Source: JAWXBM01 sp034440115
GTDB lineage: Bacteria; Pseudomonadota; Gammaproteobacteria; Xanthomonadales; SZUA-36
Direction: 5' to 3'
Length of the DNA stretch: 13,666 nucleotides
Assembly (NCBI GenBank): GCA_034440115.1
Contig: JAWXBM010000112.1
Coordinates: forward strand, 1-13,666
The translations under genes were made by a program, and so were the position numbers. Each line of letters opens with the position of its first letter. Position 1 is the first letter of the stretch. The notes beneath the pieces were generated by a model. It worked only from the letters and a program-made list of their open reading frames with translations, made no database searches and was not told the origin of the DNA. Shown one piece after another: positions 5,998 through 13,666 of this stretch.

Positions 5998-6855
5998 TCA
6001 ATTTTCTTCCGTGCGGCCACTCGACTTAATACGTTCTGGTGGCTGTTGCCATTCCCGCGGATCAATCCGGTAATATGACTTTAAAATCTCGAACAGTTCT
6101 TCATGGTGTTTGGCCATTTGTACGGGTTTCTCAAAAAACGTTTCCGTGGCTACCGCAAAAAACTCGGCTGGATTGGTCGCGCCGTAGTGGTCCATCAATG
6201 AACGCTTACTGTGCCGTGTGTCATCCTGCAGTTCGTTGAACTCTTTCGACAGTACGGCGGCCCAACTCCGGTAACTCGATGCACCAGCCAACAGGGGCGC
6301 TCCATTGGTGCTGCCAGACTCGCTGTCGAGTTGGTGGGCAAATTCGTGCAGGACCACATTTTGACCATCCACAAAATTGCGCGCGCCACGCAATACCGAA
6401 TCCCAGGCGAGAATGACCTTACCGTTGTGCCAGGATTCGCCCAGTAAATCCCGTGACTGAGCTTGCAATACACCGGCATCATCGAAATTCCGGTGCTGAG
6501 CAATGAATCCGGTGGGATAAACGATGATGTAACGCAATGCAGGGTAAACATCGGAATTCCGGTTCAGAATCAACATGCAGGCTTCAGCAGCAATGGTGAC
6601 GCAAATCTCGTCGGTGATTTCCAATCCGCCCGATCCGGAAAAAGTTTTCTGATGCAGGAATTGTTTGATCAGTTTGCGCAACTGCAGCCGCAAAGGCATA
6701 GGCAAGTTGCGGTAGACCTGGATATTCTTTTCCAGGACTTCCACCCAATCGGTGGGGAAGGGCGCATTGATCGCACGTTTCAACCGCCAACGCGGAATCA
6801 GCAGGGCAAGCACAATCGCAACAATCACCAGCGCGAACAAATACCAAGGGTCCAT
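5998..6855 (-). CDS. MtfA-like zinc-dependent peptidase (M90 family)
   Basis: A 285-residue protein with one N-terminal membrane segment (about 5-20, YLFALVIVAIVLALLI), followed by a soluble domain like E. coli MtfA. The zinc site is clear: HEFAHQLD with H170, E171 and H174, and NPAEFFAVATETFF with E231 as third ligand. Other family blocks are present: KLIKQFLHQK, IIVYPTGF, and LLGESWHNGKVILAWDSVL. In E. coli MtfA is a peptidase linked to control of the glucose phosphotransferase system through Mlc; whether that role holds here is not shown. The membrane anchor distinguishes it from soluble E. coli MtfA and matches longer homologues seen in other proteobacteria. It stands alone; 70 bp separates its end from the convergent antitoxin gene. 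Confidence 0.88.
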   Translation of the reverse strand: MDPWYLFALVIVAIVLALLIPRWRLKRAINAPFPTDWVEVLEKNIQVYRNLPMPLRLQLRKLIKQFLHQKTFSGSGGLEITDEICVTIAAEACMLILNRNSDVYPALRYIIVYPTGFIAQHRNFDDAGVLQAQSRDLLGESWHNGKVILAWDSVLRGARNFVDGQNVVLHEFAHQLDSESGSTNGAPLLAGASSYRSWAAVLSKEFNELQDDTRHSKRSLMDHYGATNPAEFFAVATETFFEKPVQMAKHHEELFEILKSYYRIDPREWQQPPERIKSSGRTEEN

Positions 6856-6914
6856 GAATACTCACAGATGTGTACCAATGGGAAAATATCTTACAGGGAA
6901 TAGGGGTGATGCAC

Positions 6915-7109
6915 TCAGGACCGAATCAAAAGTGTAGTTGGGCTACTTTGGAATTGCCTTGACGCGACACCGGGCCAGAATAACGACACCGCTTGCGATG
7001 ATACCCATGGGGGAAAATGGCAATATATCAATTCCAGCCATGTACCGCCGGGCCACGTAGCCAGTAGTTCGATAAACCAGCTACCCCAGTCGTCGCCGAA
7101 AGCAATCAT
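6915..7109 (-). CDS. Small ORF downstream of arginase, possibly frameshifted
   Basis: A 64-codon ORF starts MIAFGDDWGSWFIELL. GTAGGAG lies five bases before ATG 7109, which is one of the best ribosome-binding sites in the window. It begins 35 bp after the arginase stop, so it could be translated from the arginase transcript. The second half (after about residue 30) reads poorly as a protein. Another minus-strand frame, with ATG 7041 to stop 6943, reads MAGIDILPFSPMGIIASG followed by a hydrophobic stretch and a basic end, which looks like a real membrane segment. A frameshift between the two halves is possible. No family recognised. Confidence 0.35.
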   Translation of the reverse strand: MIAFGDDWGSWFIELLATWPGGTWLELIYCHFPPWVSSQAVSLFWPGVASRQFQSSPTTLLIRS

Positions 7110-7144
7110 GTAGACTCCTACACCCATAAAAATAAGGGCAGGGC

Positions 7145-8068
7145 TTAAAGAATACTTTTTCCCATGGCGCTGAGTATCAGATGCAATGTGCGTTTGGCGC
7201 TGACATTGCGCTCATCCAGGAACGGGTTGAGCTCAACCACTTCCAGGGACAACAGGTTACCGTCATCGGCACAATATTCCATTAACAAGTGTGCTTCTCG
7301 AAAGCTGACACCACCGGGAACCAAGGTACCGGAACCTGGAATTACGGTCGGATCGCAGCCGTCAACGTCGAAACTGATATGAAAGCCAGCCGTGCCATCG
7401 TTGACGATTTCCAGTGCCTGTGCAGCCACAGCCGCCATGCCTTGCTCGTCAATTTCACGCATGGTGAAGGCATGAATGCCGGATTCCTTGATAATGCTCC
7501 GCTCACCGGAATCAATATCCCGAATGCCAATCAGTACAACGTTTTCCGGGTCGACCTTGGGGTGAAAACCTCCGATATTTTTCAGATCATCATCGCCCTG
7601 ACCGAGCAAATGAGCCAGCGGCATACCGTGAATATTGCCAGACGGTGAAGTTCCAGGAGTATTCATATCCCCATGAGCATCAAACCAGATAAGGCCGATT
7701 TTCTTGCCTTGCGCCCTGAAATGCCCGGAAACGCCCGCAACCGTGCCCATCGCTATAGAATGATCACCACCAATAATTAATGGAAATTCATTGGCTTCCA
7801 AGATGGACTTAACCTTTTCTGACAGGTTGCTACAGACCTCAAGGATCTCGGGTTTAAAGCGTGCATCACGGTTTTCCGGTGAGCGGGTTTCCATAGCGGG
7901 CGCCGGAATATCTTCCTCACGGGCCACGTTATAGCCCAAACGGCGTAAAGCAGCGCCCAAACCTGCGATACGCAAGGCAGAAGGCCCCATATCTGTCCCG
8001 CGTCTGCTGGCACCAAGGTCCAGTGGAACACCAACGATGCGGACGGTTTTCTGTGTTTGCTCATTCAT
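7145..8068 (-). CDS. rocF: Arginase
   Basis: This cytosolic manganese enzyme hydrolyses arginine to ornithine and urea. At 307 residues it has the usual bacterial length. All ureohydrolase signatures are present: GGDHS (H103), FDAHGDMN (D130, H132, D134), SFDVDGCDP (D234, D236) and EVVELNP (E279). SPSGNIHGMP (141-150) and the overall pattern fit arginase of the Bacillus RocF type rather than agmatinase. The start ATG 8068 has AAGGA about eleven bases ahead. No ornithine aminotransferase or arginine transporter is adjacent, so it is probably an independent arginine-degradation gene. It is preceded by a 241-bp gap with a candidate promoter. Confidence 0.95.
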   Translation of the reverse strand: MNEQTQKTVRIVGVPLDLGASRRGTDMGPSALRIAGLGAALRRLGYNVAREEDIPAPAMETRSPENRDARFKPEILEVCSNLSEKVKSILEANEFPLIIGGDHSIAMGTVAGVSGHFRAQGKKIGLIWFDAHGDMNTPGTSPSGNIHGMPLAHLLGQGDDDLKNIGGFHPKVDPENVVLIGIRDIDSGERSIIKESGIHAFTMREIDEQGMAAVAAQALEIVNDGTAGFHISFDVDGCDPTVIPGSGTLVPGGVSFREAHLLMEYCADDGNLLSLEVVELNPFLDERNVSAKRTLHLILSAMGKSIL

Positions 8069-8266
8069 TGGTGCGGTCTTCCTTGTTGTATTGGCAACGC
8101 CTGGATGTGTCTGTCGGCGTTATATGCCGCAATTTTACCTGATTCGTGTGATGCAACCGTCAATTGTCCAGGAGAAGCCATGTCAGGGAGGCGATATGGG
8201 AGTTGAGAATCCAGCCAATTTGGGACAACCTGATTCTGAAATAACATTTTATTTAACATAATATAC

Positions 8267-8297
8267 ATTATACGAACTTATGAATGAATTGATCCAA
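8267..8297 (-). promoter_or_regulatory. Candidate promoter for arginase
   Basis: On the minus strand TATAAT (8272 to 8267) is a perfect -10 box. TTGGAT (8297 to 8292) is a possible -35 box, but the 19-bp spacer is long. It would give an untranslated leader of about 190 nt before arginase. The surrounding 8069-8309 gap is AT-rich, holds a 9-bp direct repeat CTTATGAAT (8277-8285 and 8309-8317), and contains no gene I can support. Confidence 0.35.
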
Positions 8298-8309
8298 TAA
8301 TGAGTGAGC

Positions 8310-9488
8310 TTATGAATTAGCAGGTTTGAGTGCTCCCCTCCACAGCCACAGCATAACCACGAACACCAGCAACAACGGAATGCAACTCAGCAGCAGGCCT
8401 TGCCAGCCCAGTTGTACCAGAAACCAACCCGAACTGAGCGCCACAGTAGCTTGTACTGAGAACACCAGAAAGTCGTTCATGGCCTGGACGCGGAATCTCT
8501 CTACGGGTTGATAACCGTGCGGCAACAGATTGGTCCCGGACAGAAACAAAAAATTCCAGCCTATGCCCAGTAGTACCAGCGCAGCCCAGTAGTTGATCAG
8601 CTCGGTGTTGATCAGGGCGACAATCAGGCATAGAACGTAAACGCTAATGCCAATCAAGAACATGCCGCGGAAGCCAAGACGTGCGAAAAACCATCCAAAC
8701 AATAAAGATGGCAGATACATAGCCGCTATATGCGACTGGATCACGAACTTGGTCGCCTCCAGGCTGTGTCCTGAATGATTGTGCATGCTGATGGGCGTGG
8801 CCGTCATGATGAAGCTCATAACGGCATAGGCAAGGGCAGCGGCTGCGACCGCCAAGCGTATTTGTGGAGCGGCCAGGATTTCACCCAGTGGCCTGCCCTG
8901 CCCCTGTTTTGGGCTGGCAATATCAGTCCGGTCTTTGTAGCCGCTGATAATGACCAGCCCAACAGTAAAGGCCGCCACCAATAGCAAATAGGAACCCGCG
9001 TACTCAGTTTCCAGCATATAACGGCCCCGTACTGCGAGCTCAGGGCCGATAAATGCGCCCAGAATCCCACCCATCAGCAGCGCTGAAGTAGCCCGGTGAG
9101 CGCGCTCTGGTTCTACGGCTTCCAGTGCTGCAAACCGGTACTGATGTCCGGCAGCGGCAGCCCAGCCGATAACCACAGCAGCAAAGCAAAAGCCGCTGAA
9201 GGTATTCAGCATGATGCTGCCCATGGCCAAAAATCCGCCAACCATAGCGAGCAAGGCATAGGCAATGAAAACCGGTCTGCGACCGAAGCGCCCCAGCAGT
9301 TTGCCGGTGGGTAAAGTTGCGCAAGCCACACCAACGATGACCAAAGCGATGGGCAGTGTGGCCAGCTTCTCAGTAGGCGCGAACTCGGTTCCGATGATGC
9401 CGGCGATCAGCACCATCATGGAGGTGCCTGACATCATTAATGCAAAGGCGATGGTGAGCCGCCAAACAGTTCTTGGAATGTGTCGCAT
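8310..9488 (-). CDS. MFS transporter
   Basis: A 392-residue protein with about twelve hydrophobic helices. The loop between helices 2 and 3 has the MFS motif A in a variant form, GKLLGRFGRRPVF (62-74), with G where many members have D. A longer polar loop (about 185-203, KDRTDIASPKQGQGRPLGE) separates the two halves. This is a secondary transporter of the inner membrane. The substrate cannot be told from sequence; the family contains many drug and metabolite exporters. The start ATG 9488 has only a weak ribosome-binding site. It lies 63 bp after the TauE/SafE-like gene on the same strand, so it may be read through from the cco operon, though nothing ties it functionally to cbb3 oxidase. Confidence 0.88.
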   Translation of the reverse strand: MRHIPRTVWRLTIAFALMMSGTSMMVLIAGIIGTEFAPTEKLATLPIALVIVGVACATLPTGKLLGRFGRRPVFIAYALLAMVGGFLAMGSIMLNTFSGFCFAAVVIGWAAAAGHQYRFAALEAVEPERAHRATSALLMGGILGAFIGPELAVRGRYMLETEYAGSYLLLVAAFTVGLVIISGYKDRTDIASPKQGQGRPLGEILAAPQIRLAVAAAALAYAVMSFIMTATPISMHNHSGHSLEATKFVIQSHIAAMYLPSLLFGWFFARLGFRGMFLIGISVYVLCLIVALINTELINYWAALVLLGIGWNFLFLSGTNLLPHGYQPVERFRVQAMNDFLVFSVQATVALSSGWFLVQLGWQGLLLSCIPLLLVFVVMLWLWRGALKPANS

Positions 9489-9551
9489 GATTTACCGAGC
9501 GATTGAGCAGGCTTCAGCTTATCAGGGCTTAGCTCTGTCTATCACTATTGT

Positions 9552-10289
9552 TCAATGATGATGCCCGGAACCAGGCTCGCCGGGGTTGAAGCCGCCCATG
9601 CTGTAGAGGGAAATCACCATCCAGATTGCCAGCAGGATCAGGCTCAAGCCAATAAACCGGCGAAAATGGGTATCCCTCAAAACGCTGGCAATTGCTGGTG
9701 CTGCCAAGGTCAGTCCCAACATGGATGGCAATGTACCGAGGCCAAAGGCCAACATCACCCCTGCCCCGGCAATGGCATGGCCGGTCGATGCGGCAGTGAG
9801 CAATAAGGTATAAACCAGACCACAGGGCAAAAAGCCCCAGCAAAGCCCCAATAAAAGCCGGTTGACCGGCCCCGGTGAAGCAGCCAGACGAGTCGCGATG
9901 GGTGAAATTTTTGGCCAGAAACGTGCACCCAGGCGCTCAATGAAATCCAGCCCGCGCCATTCAAGTAGATAGCGCATTCCGATCAATGCGACCAACAAGG
10001 CGGTGATGGAGCGTAGCAAGGCGCCGAGGAATTCCAGGCCTGATAAATTGGGAAAAATGCCCAGCAACCCCGCTGCAAAAGCGCCCGCCAGAGTGTACGC
10101 GATCAGACGTCCACTATTGAATTGCAGGGCCATGACGAATGCGCCTGCCCTGCTCCCTGCTTTGTGCGTTAATGTGCCCAAGCCTCCTGCGATGCCACCA
10201 CACATGGCGAAACAATGCCCGCTGCCCAGCAAGCCGGCCATAAATGCGGTCAACCAAACCGCAAACCATTGCGCACTCAGGAAAGACAA
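9552..10289 (-). CDS. TauE/SafE-like membrane protein of the cco cluster (COG2836 type)
   Basis: A polytopic inner-membrane protein with six or so helices. The first helix contains GLLGSGHCFAMCGG (H25, C26, C30 from the chosen start), a conserved metal-binding-like motif of this group. A later helix has LCWGFLPCGLVYTLLL with another conserved cysteine. The C-terminus is GSGHHH. Members of this group commonly follow ccoS or ccoI and are thought to handle copper or another factor for cbb3 oxidase assembly. The start is uncertain: the frame stays open to 10529, overlapping ccoS. I chose TTG 10289 (245 residues) because AGGT lies eight bases ahead and the protein then begins just before helix 1. 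ATG 10382 or 10385 would add an arginine-rich leader without a ribosome-binding site. Confidence 0.85.
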   Translation of the reverse strand: MSFLSAQWFAVWLTAFMAGLLGSGHCFAMCGGIAGGLGTLTHKAGSRAGAFVMALQFNSGRLIAYTLAGAFAAGLLGIFPNLSGLEFLGALLRSITALLVALIGMRYLLEWRGLDFIERLGARFWPKISPIATRLAASPGPVNRLLLGLCWGFLPCGLVYTLLLTAASTGHAIAGAGVMLAFGLGTLPSMLGLTLAAPAIASVLRDTHFRRFIGLSLILLAIWMVISLYSMGGFNPGEPGSGHHH

Positions 10290-10344
10290 AGCAACTGACC
10301 TGACAGGCACCGATGTACCAGAAGACTGGTGCAAGTGCAGCGAA

Positions 10345-10551
10345 TCACGGCGGCGCTTCCTTTGTCGGTTTCGATACTTCATCATTTGAAGCATTGGACT
10401 GCGGTGGCTTCTGATCGTCATCCAGCACCACACTCCAGCCTTGTGATTCCAGGTCATCAAATTGCCGGTTGCCAATGGCCCAAAACAACGCCCAAACAGC
10501 CAGGACCAGCAATGCCAGCGCCAGCGCAATCAACACATACAACATGCTCAT
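10345..10551 (-). CDS. ccoS: cbb3-type cytochrome oxidase assembly protein CcoS
   Basis: A 68-residue protein with one membrane helix (about 4-27, LYVLIALALALLVLAVWALF) followed by the family hallmark GNRQFDDLE (27-35) and a polar, disordered tail. CcoS is needed for insertion of haem and copper into cbb3 oxidase in Rhodobacter. The ATG overlaps the ccoI stop by 4 bp (ATGA), which signals translational coupling and stoichiometric expression. Length and arrangement match the standard ccoGHIS order. Confidence 0.94.
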   Translation of the reverse strand: MSMLYVLIALALALLVLAVWALFWAIGNRQFDDLESQGWSVVLDDDQKPPQSNASNDEVSKPTKEAPP

Positions 10552-12998
10552 GATTGTGCCCAGGCTGCGGTTGCAGATGACGTCGGTTCAATGTCTGCTG
10601 TGGTAATGGAACGCATACGTGTGGCGTTCAGCACCACCAGCAAAGAGCTGGCTGACATGCCCAGGGCGGCCATCCAGGGTTGTAACAGGCCACTAACAGC
10701 CAGTGGCAATATGCTCAGGTTGTAAAGCAAGGCCCAAGTGAGATTCTGATTAACCAATTTGCGGGCTTTTCTGGCTGCAGTCATGCTGCGAGTCACACTC
10801 GCAAGAGAAGTTCCTGTCAGTATGATGTCAGCAGCACTGTTGGCCAGTTCACTGGCACCGTGTACTGCTATGGATACATCGGCAGCCGCCAGAACGGGCG
10901 CGTCATTAATGCCATCGCCCACCATAAGTACTGTACCTTTGCTCTGTAACTCTTTGATATATTCAATTTTATCTTCTGGCGTCTGGCGTGATTGGTAGCT
11001 GTCGATGGCCAGTTTTCTGGCGCATTGGCTCACGGCCATTTCGCTGTCACCGGAACATATACTCAATTCTAACCGGTTCGTTCTCAGCTGCTTCATCATG
11101 GCTTCTGCGCCAGGGCGCAACGCATCATTCAGTTCAAAACGCGCGATCCAGCCTTTGTCGTCTGCCAGCCACAGCGAGTGATCTTCAAGCACAGAATGGT
11201 CATCAGTATCCAAGGCGAATTTCTGTTTACCCAGCCGCAACGGCTGGTTGCCAAATTGTGCCGACAGCCCTGCACCATCGTGATTGACAACCTCGACCAG
11301 GCCAGACGTAGGAACGAACTCGCGGAAGGCCTGCGCCACCGCATGTCGTGAGTGGGACTCCATGGCTGCAGCGAGGCCCAGAACTTCATCCCGTTTGAAT
11401 TCCGGGCGTTCTGCATTGATTTCCACCTTCACAAGCACCGGTTGTCCCAAGGTCAGGGTACCGGTTTTGTCAAACACCACTGCTTTTATTTTCAATAAAT
11501 CAAACAAGGCTGACGGGCGGGTCAACAGTATCCCTTGCTGCATCAGGCTCAGGCTGGCAGAAGATCGTACGACGGGCAAGGCCAATGACAAGGCACAAGG
11601 GCAACTGGCCACCAGCACAGCCAGAGCAACAGCAAAGGCCCTGGAAGCATCATGCCCCAGCCAGTACCACCAGGCGGCCATGGCAATGCACAGAACCACA
11701 ACAATAAACCAGGGTACCAACCATCCTGGCAGACCGGCGTCATCATTACGCCTGGCCTGAGCGGACAACAGCAATCTCCCCAGGCTTGAAACCGTCGAGT
11801 CTTCCGGATTGCTGCTTACCCGTAAATCCACACTCTGCTGCAGGTTGATGCTACCGGCAATGACCGCCCCACCGACTGACTTGCCTATGGCCAGCGACTC
11901 TCCGGTCAGCAACGATTCGTCAACTTCGGTCTGGCCACGCAGCAATACCCCATCTGCCGGGAATGCAGCAGAGGTCATTACCCTGACCCGATCGCCACTG
12001 CGCAGGTCGGAAGCGGGAACGACTTCAACACGGTCTTGATCAGCCAGCCGGTTGGCCCATTCAGGCAACAGTCGAGCCAGAGCACTTCCAGCCTGAAGAT
12101 TACGCTGGCGCAAGATCAGCTCTGCATGTCGGCCCAGGCTGAGAAAGAAAATAAACATCACCACTGAATCAAACCAGACTTCACCCACCCCCAGAAAGAA
12201 ATGATAGGAGCTGGCAAGAAACGCCAAGGCAATGGCCAGGGCGACAGGCAAGTCCATGCCGGGTTTGCCACTGCGCAAGCCGCGCCAGGCACCCTGAAAA
12301 AATACTCGGCCCGAATACAGCAATACCGGCAGACAAACCAGCAGGCTGACCCACGACAGAAAGCCCCTGGCCGCAGCGGAAATGCCGAATGCATCGCCGG
12401 CATAAAGTCCAACGGCATACATCATCACCTGCATCATGCCCAGACCGGCCACACTGAGGCGTTTGAGGGAATCGGTCCGTTCCTTGTGCCGGCCGTCTTC
12501 TTCGGCTTGGGCCAGTGGCAAATGCGGTGTGTAGCCAAGGCCAAACAACCGTTTTGCGATCTCGCTGACCCGGGTTGTATCGGGTGCCCACTGAAAGCGG
12601 CAAAAACCGCTGTTGACATCAACCTGTACGGCTATGATGCCGGGTTGTTTTTCGAGGTGACTGCGAATCAGCCAGGCACAAGCCACACAGCGAATATCGC
12701 TGACCTGTAAAAGCAGGTCGCGATCACCATTCGCGCTCTCAACGCCCCATAGTTCCTGTCGCTGGTCTATGGTTTGCCATGCGGCAGCGGCATCGACAGC
12801 GTGTTCATTGGCTTTGGCGGCGACCTGTTGCCTGTGGCGGTAGTAGTTGCTCAGACCCGCATCGGTGATCAATGAAGCTACGGCCAGGCACCCCTGGCAG
12901 CACATGAACTGAAACTGCCCTTGCAGTTCAATTCGAAGATCTGCATCCGCTGGAACCGATTCGCCGCAGTGATAGCAAATACGCTCAGCCGTCGCCAT
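10548..12998 (-). CDS. ccoI: Copper-translocating P1B-type ATPase CcoI
   Basis: An 816-residue inner-membrane pump that supplies copper for cbb3 oxidase. The N-terminus has an extra cysteine cluster typical of the FixI/CcoI branch (C8-H10-C11, then C33-C34-C37). A heavy-metal-associated domain follows with CVAC (C104, C107). Then come the membrane helices, the actuator motif TGES (365-368), the transport motif CPC (466-468), the phosphorylated aspartate D510 in DKTGTLT, and GDGINDAP (694-701). The usual HP motif of P1B pumps reads SRHA (550-553), so proline is replaced by alanine. The gene overlaps the FixH-like gene by 14 bp and ccoS by 4 bp, consistent with a coupled operon. The start has AGGA very close to the ATG at 12998. 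Confidence 0.96.
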   Translation of the reverse strand: MATAERICYHCGESVPADADLRIELQGQFQFMCCQGCLAVASLITDAGLSNYYRHRQQVAAKANEHAVDAAAAWQTIDQRQELWGVESANGDRDLLLQVSDIRCVACAWLIRSHLEKQPGIIAVQVDVNSGFCRFQWAPDTTRVSEIAKRLFGLGYTPHLPLAQAEEDGRHKERTDSLKRLSVAGLGMMQVMMYAVGLYAGDAFGISAAARGFLSWVSLLVCLPVLLYSGRVFFQGAWRGLRSGKPGMDLPVALAIALAFLASSYHFFLGVGEVWFDSVVMFIFFLSLGRHAELILRQRNLQAGSALARLLPEWANRLADQDRVEVVPASDLRSGDRVRVMTSAAFPADGVLLRGQTEVDESLLTGESLAIGKSVGGAVIAGSINLQQSVDLRVSSNPEDSTVSSLGRLLLSAQARRNDDAGLPGWLVPWFIVVVLCIAMAAWWYWLGHDASRAFAVALAVLVASCPCALSLALPVVRSSASLSLMQQGILLTRPSALFDLLKIKAVVFDKTGTLTLGQPVLVKVEINAERPEFKRDEVLGLAAAMESHSRHAVAQAFREFVPTSGLVEVVNHDGAGLSAQFGNQPLRLGKQKFALDTDDHSVLEDHSLWLADDKGWIARFELNDALRPGAEAMMKQLRTNRLELSICSGDSEMAVSQCARKLAIDSYQSRQTPEDKIEYIKELQSKGTVLMVGDGINDAPVLAAADVSIAVHGASELANSAADIILTGTSLASVTRSMTAARKARKLVNQNLTWALLYNLSILPLAVSGLLQPWMAALGMSASSLLVVLNATRMRSITTADIEPTSSATAAWAQS

Positions 12999-13236
12999 TT
13001 TCCTGGCCTGATCTGGCCGTTTCTGATTCGGTCCGGGCGCGGAGTTCAGATTCTATCTGCTGGACTTCCTGCTCATCGACCACGCGGTAGTCGGGATGGC
13101 TGAGAGCGAGCCAGATGGTAATGGCACACCCGACGATGGCTGAAACTGGCAAGGCAATCAATAACCACACCCACGGCTCACGATACCAGGGCCGATAATC
13201 AGGATGTTGCGCTAAGGCTGGAACCGGCTGAGTCAT
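12985..13236 (-). CDS. Short FixH-like membrane protein of the cbb3 cluster
   Basis: An 83-residue protein in the place of ccoH/fixH. The beginning fits FixH: PWYREPWVWLLIALP (16-30) leads into one helix (about 22-45), then a SHPDYRVVDEQE segment (46-57) in the position of the FixH S-D-LVVDDYY motif. It then ends in an acidic, coiled-coil-like tail (QEVQQIESELRART) instead of the roughly 100-residue periplasmic beta domain of full FixH. Either this is a naturally short version or a truncated one. ATG 13236 overlaps the ccoG stop by 4 bp, and GGAAG sits eight bases ahead. Position and the first helix, rather than full similarity, are the basis for the call. Confidence 0.72.
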   Translation of the reverse strand: MTQPVPALAQHPDYRPWYREPWVWLLIALPVSAIVGCAITIWLALSHPDYRVVDEQEVQQIESELRARTESETARSGQENGDG

Positions 13237-13666
13237 GGTTTGGAACTTCCAACGATTGGCATCAATATGGTCGCTTTGAAATGTTTGTAAATGCTGGCAT
13301 CCTCTTTGGACGCAAGTTCCAATTGTAACGCGGTAGTACCCTGCCCGGCGCTACGCGGCAATCGAATCCTGACCGTAAATCCGCCAACTTCACCTGCTGG
13401 CAATTCCAGAGCCTGCGAATAATCAAAGCTGACTTGCGGATTATCCATGGCTTTCAGAGTGTACTGATGGCTGGCATCATCCATGTTGGTAATTTTCAAC
13501 GTGTAAACATTCTCAATGATGCCATCAGGTAACTCACGGTAAAGTGCATTGCGATCACGTATCAGATCGGCGCGCAACGGGGTACGGTGAGTCATGGACC
13601 AGAGCGTGCCGCTGATAATGGTCAGCAGCAACACGCTGTAAACCAGTACCCGTGGCCTTATCACCC
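13233..13666 (-). CDS. ccoG: Cytochrome c oxidase accessory protein CcoG, C-terminal part (5' end outside window)
   Basis: The frame is open to the right edge, so only the last 144 or so codons are seen; GTG 13664 is internal. The visible part has the last membrane helix (VLVYSVLLLTIISGTLWSM) followed by THRTPLRADLIRDRNALYR and DGIIENVYTLKITN, which are classic of the C-terminal Ig-like domain of CcoG/RdxA/FixG. The iron-sulfur ferredoxin part would lie outside the window. CcoG is proposed to reduce copper for cbb3 assembly. It heads the part of the operon seen here and overlaps the next gene by 4 bp. Confidence 0.93.
   Translation of the reverse strand, partial: VIRPRVLVYSVLLLTIISGTLWSMTHRTPLRADLIRDRNALYRELPDGIIENVYTLKITNMDDASHQYTLKAMDNPQVSFDYSQALELPAGEVGGFTVRIRLPRSAGQGTTALQLELASKEDASIYKHFKATILMPIVGSSKP

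Noticed and set aside
5135..6000. Integrase or attachment-site duplicate after tRNA-Leu
   Set aside because: No integrase frame and no repeat of the tRNA 3' end were found within the window, so a defined integrated element cannot be claimed.
8265..8300. ArgR-box-like sequence (TATGAATGAATTGAT) upstream of arginase
   Set aside because: Only half-site similarity to the TGAAT-N4-ATTCA pattern; too weak to call.
10290..10529. N-terminal extension of the TauE/SafE-like frame from TTG 10529
   Set aside because: It runs through ccoS in another frame, is tryptophan- and arginine-rich, and shows no membrane-protein character; it is an open frame by chance.
11284..12710. Plus-strand ORFs of 158 and 169 codons opposite ccoI
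   Set aside because: Their composition is that of antisense shadow frames and they show no recognisable domain, while ccoI on the other strand is complete and well conserved.
1..13666. CRISPR array, phage or insertion sequence
   Set aside because: No regularly spaced repeats, transposase, integrase or phage structural gene is visible in any frame.

Overview
The window reads as chromosomal DNA of a gammaproteobacterium. The evidence is a cbb3-oxidase maturation operon of the ccoGHIS type, tRNA genes with encoded CCA ends, a MmuM close to the enterobacterial one and an MtfA-like peptidase. The genus cannot be fixed from the sequence. Base composition is even and moderately GC-rich, except for an AT-richer stretch at about 5135-5990.

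Layout. 2-697 (+) is the C-terminal part of a DUF222/13E12-type HNH endonuclease cut by the window edge. It faces a secreted DUF885 zinc-peptidase-like protein (742-2469, -). Rightward from there: a doubtful 60-codon ORF, homocysteine S-methyltransferase mmuM, tRNA-Cys(GCA), a REP-like palindrome, a zinc-ribbon plus SAM-methyltransferase protein with a TTG start, and tRNA-Leu(UAA). After tRNA-Leu lies an accessory-looking segment with broken reading frames and an orphan ribbon-helix-helix antitoxin gene, which looks like the worn remnant of a toxin-antitoxin module. From 5998 to the right edge every gene is on the minus strand: an MtfA-like peptidase, a small ORF behind arginase, arginase (rocF), an MFS transporter, then TauE/SafE-like protein, ccoS, ccoI, a short FixH-like protein and the C-terminal part of ccoG.

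How the genes work together. The right 4 kb is one tightly packed operon transcribed leftward, ccoG > fixH-like > ccoI > ccoS > TauE/SafE. Overlaps are 4, 14 and 4 bp. It builds the copper and haem centres of cbb3 cytochrome oxidase: CcoI moves copper, CcoS is needed for cofactor insertion, CcoG is an iron-sulfur membrane protein, and the SafE-like protein is a probable metal-handling partner. The other genes are separate housekeeping units (methionine, arginine, peptidases, tRNAs).

I found no convincing complete novel system. The points most worth a second look are two palindromic in-frame repeats inside the HNH gene, the decayed toxin-antitoxin region with a C8 tract beside tRNA-Leu, the shortened FixH, and a small ORF with a strong ribosome-binding site behind arginase.
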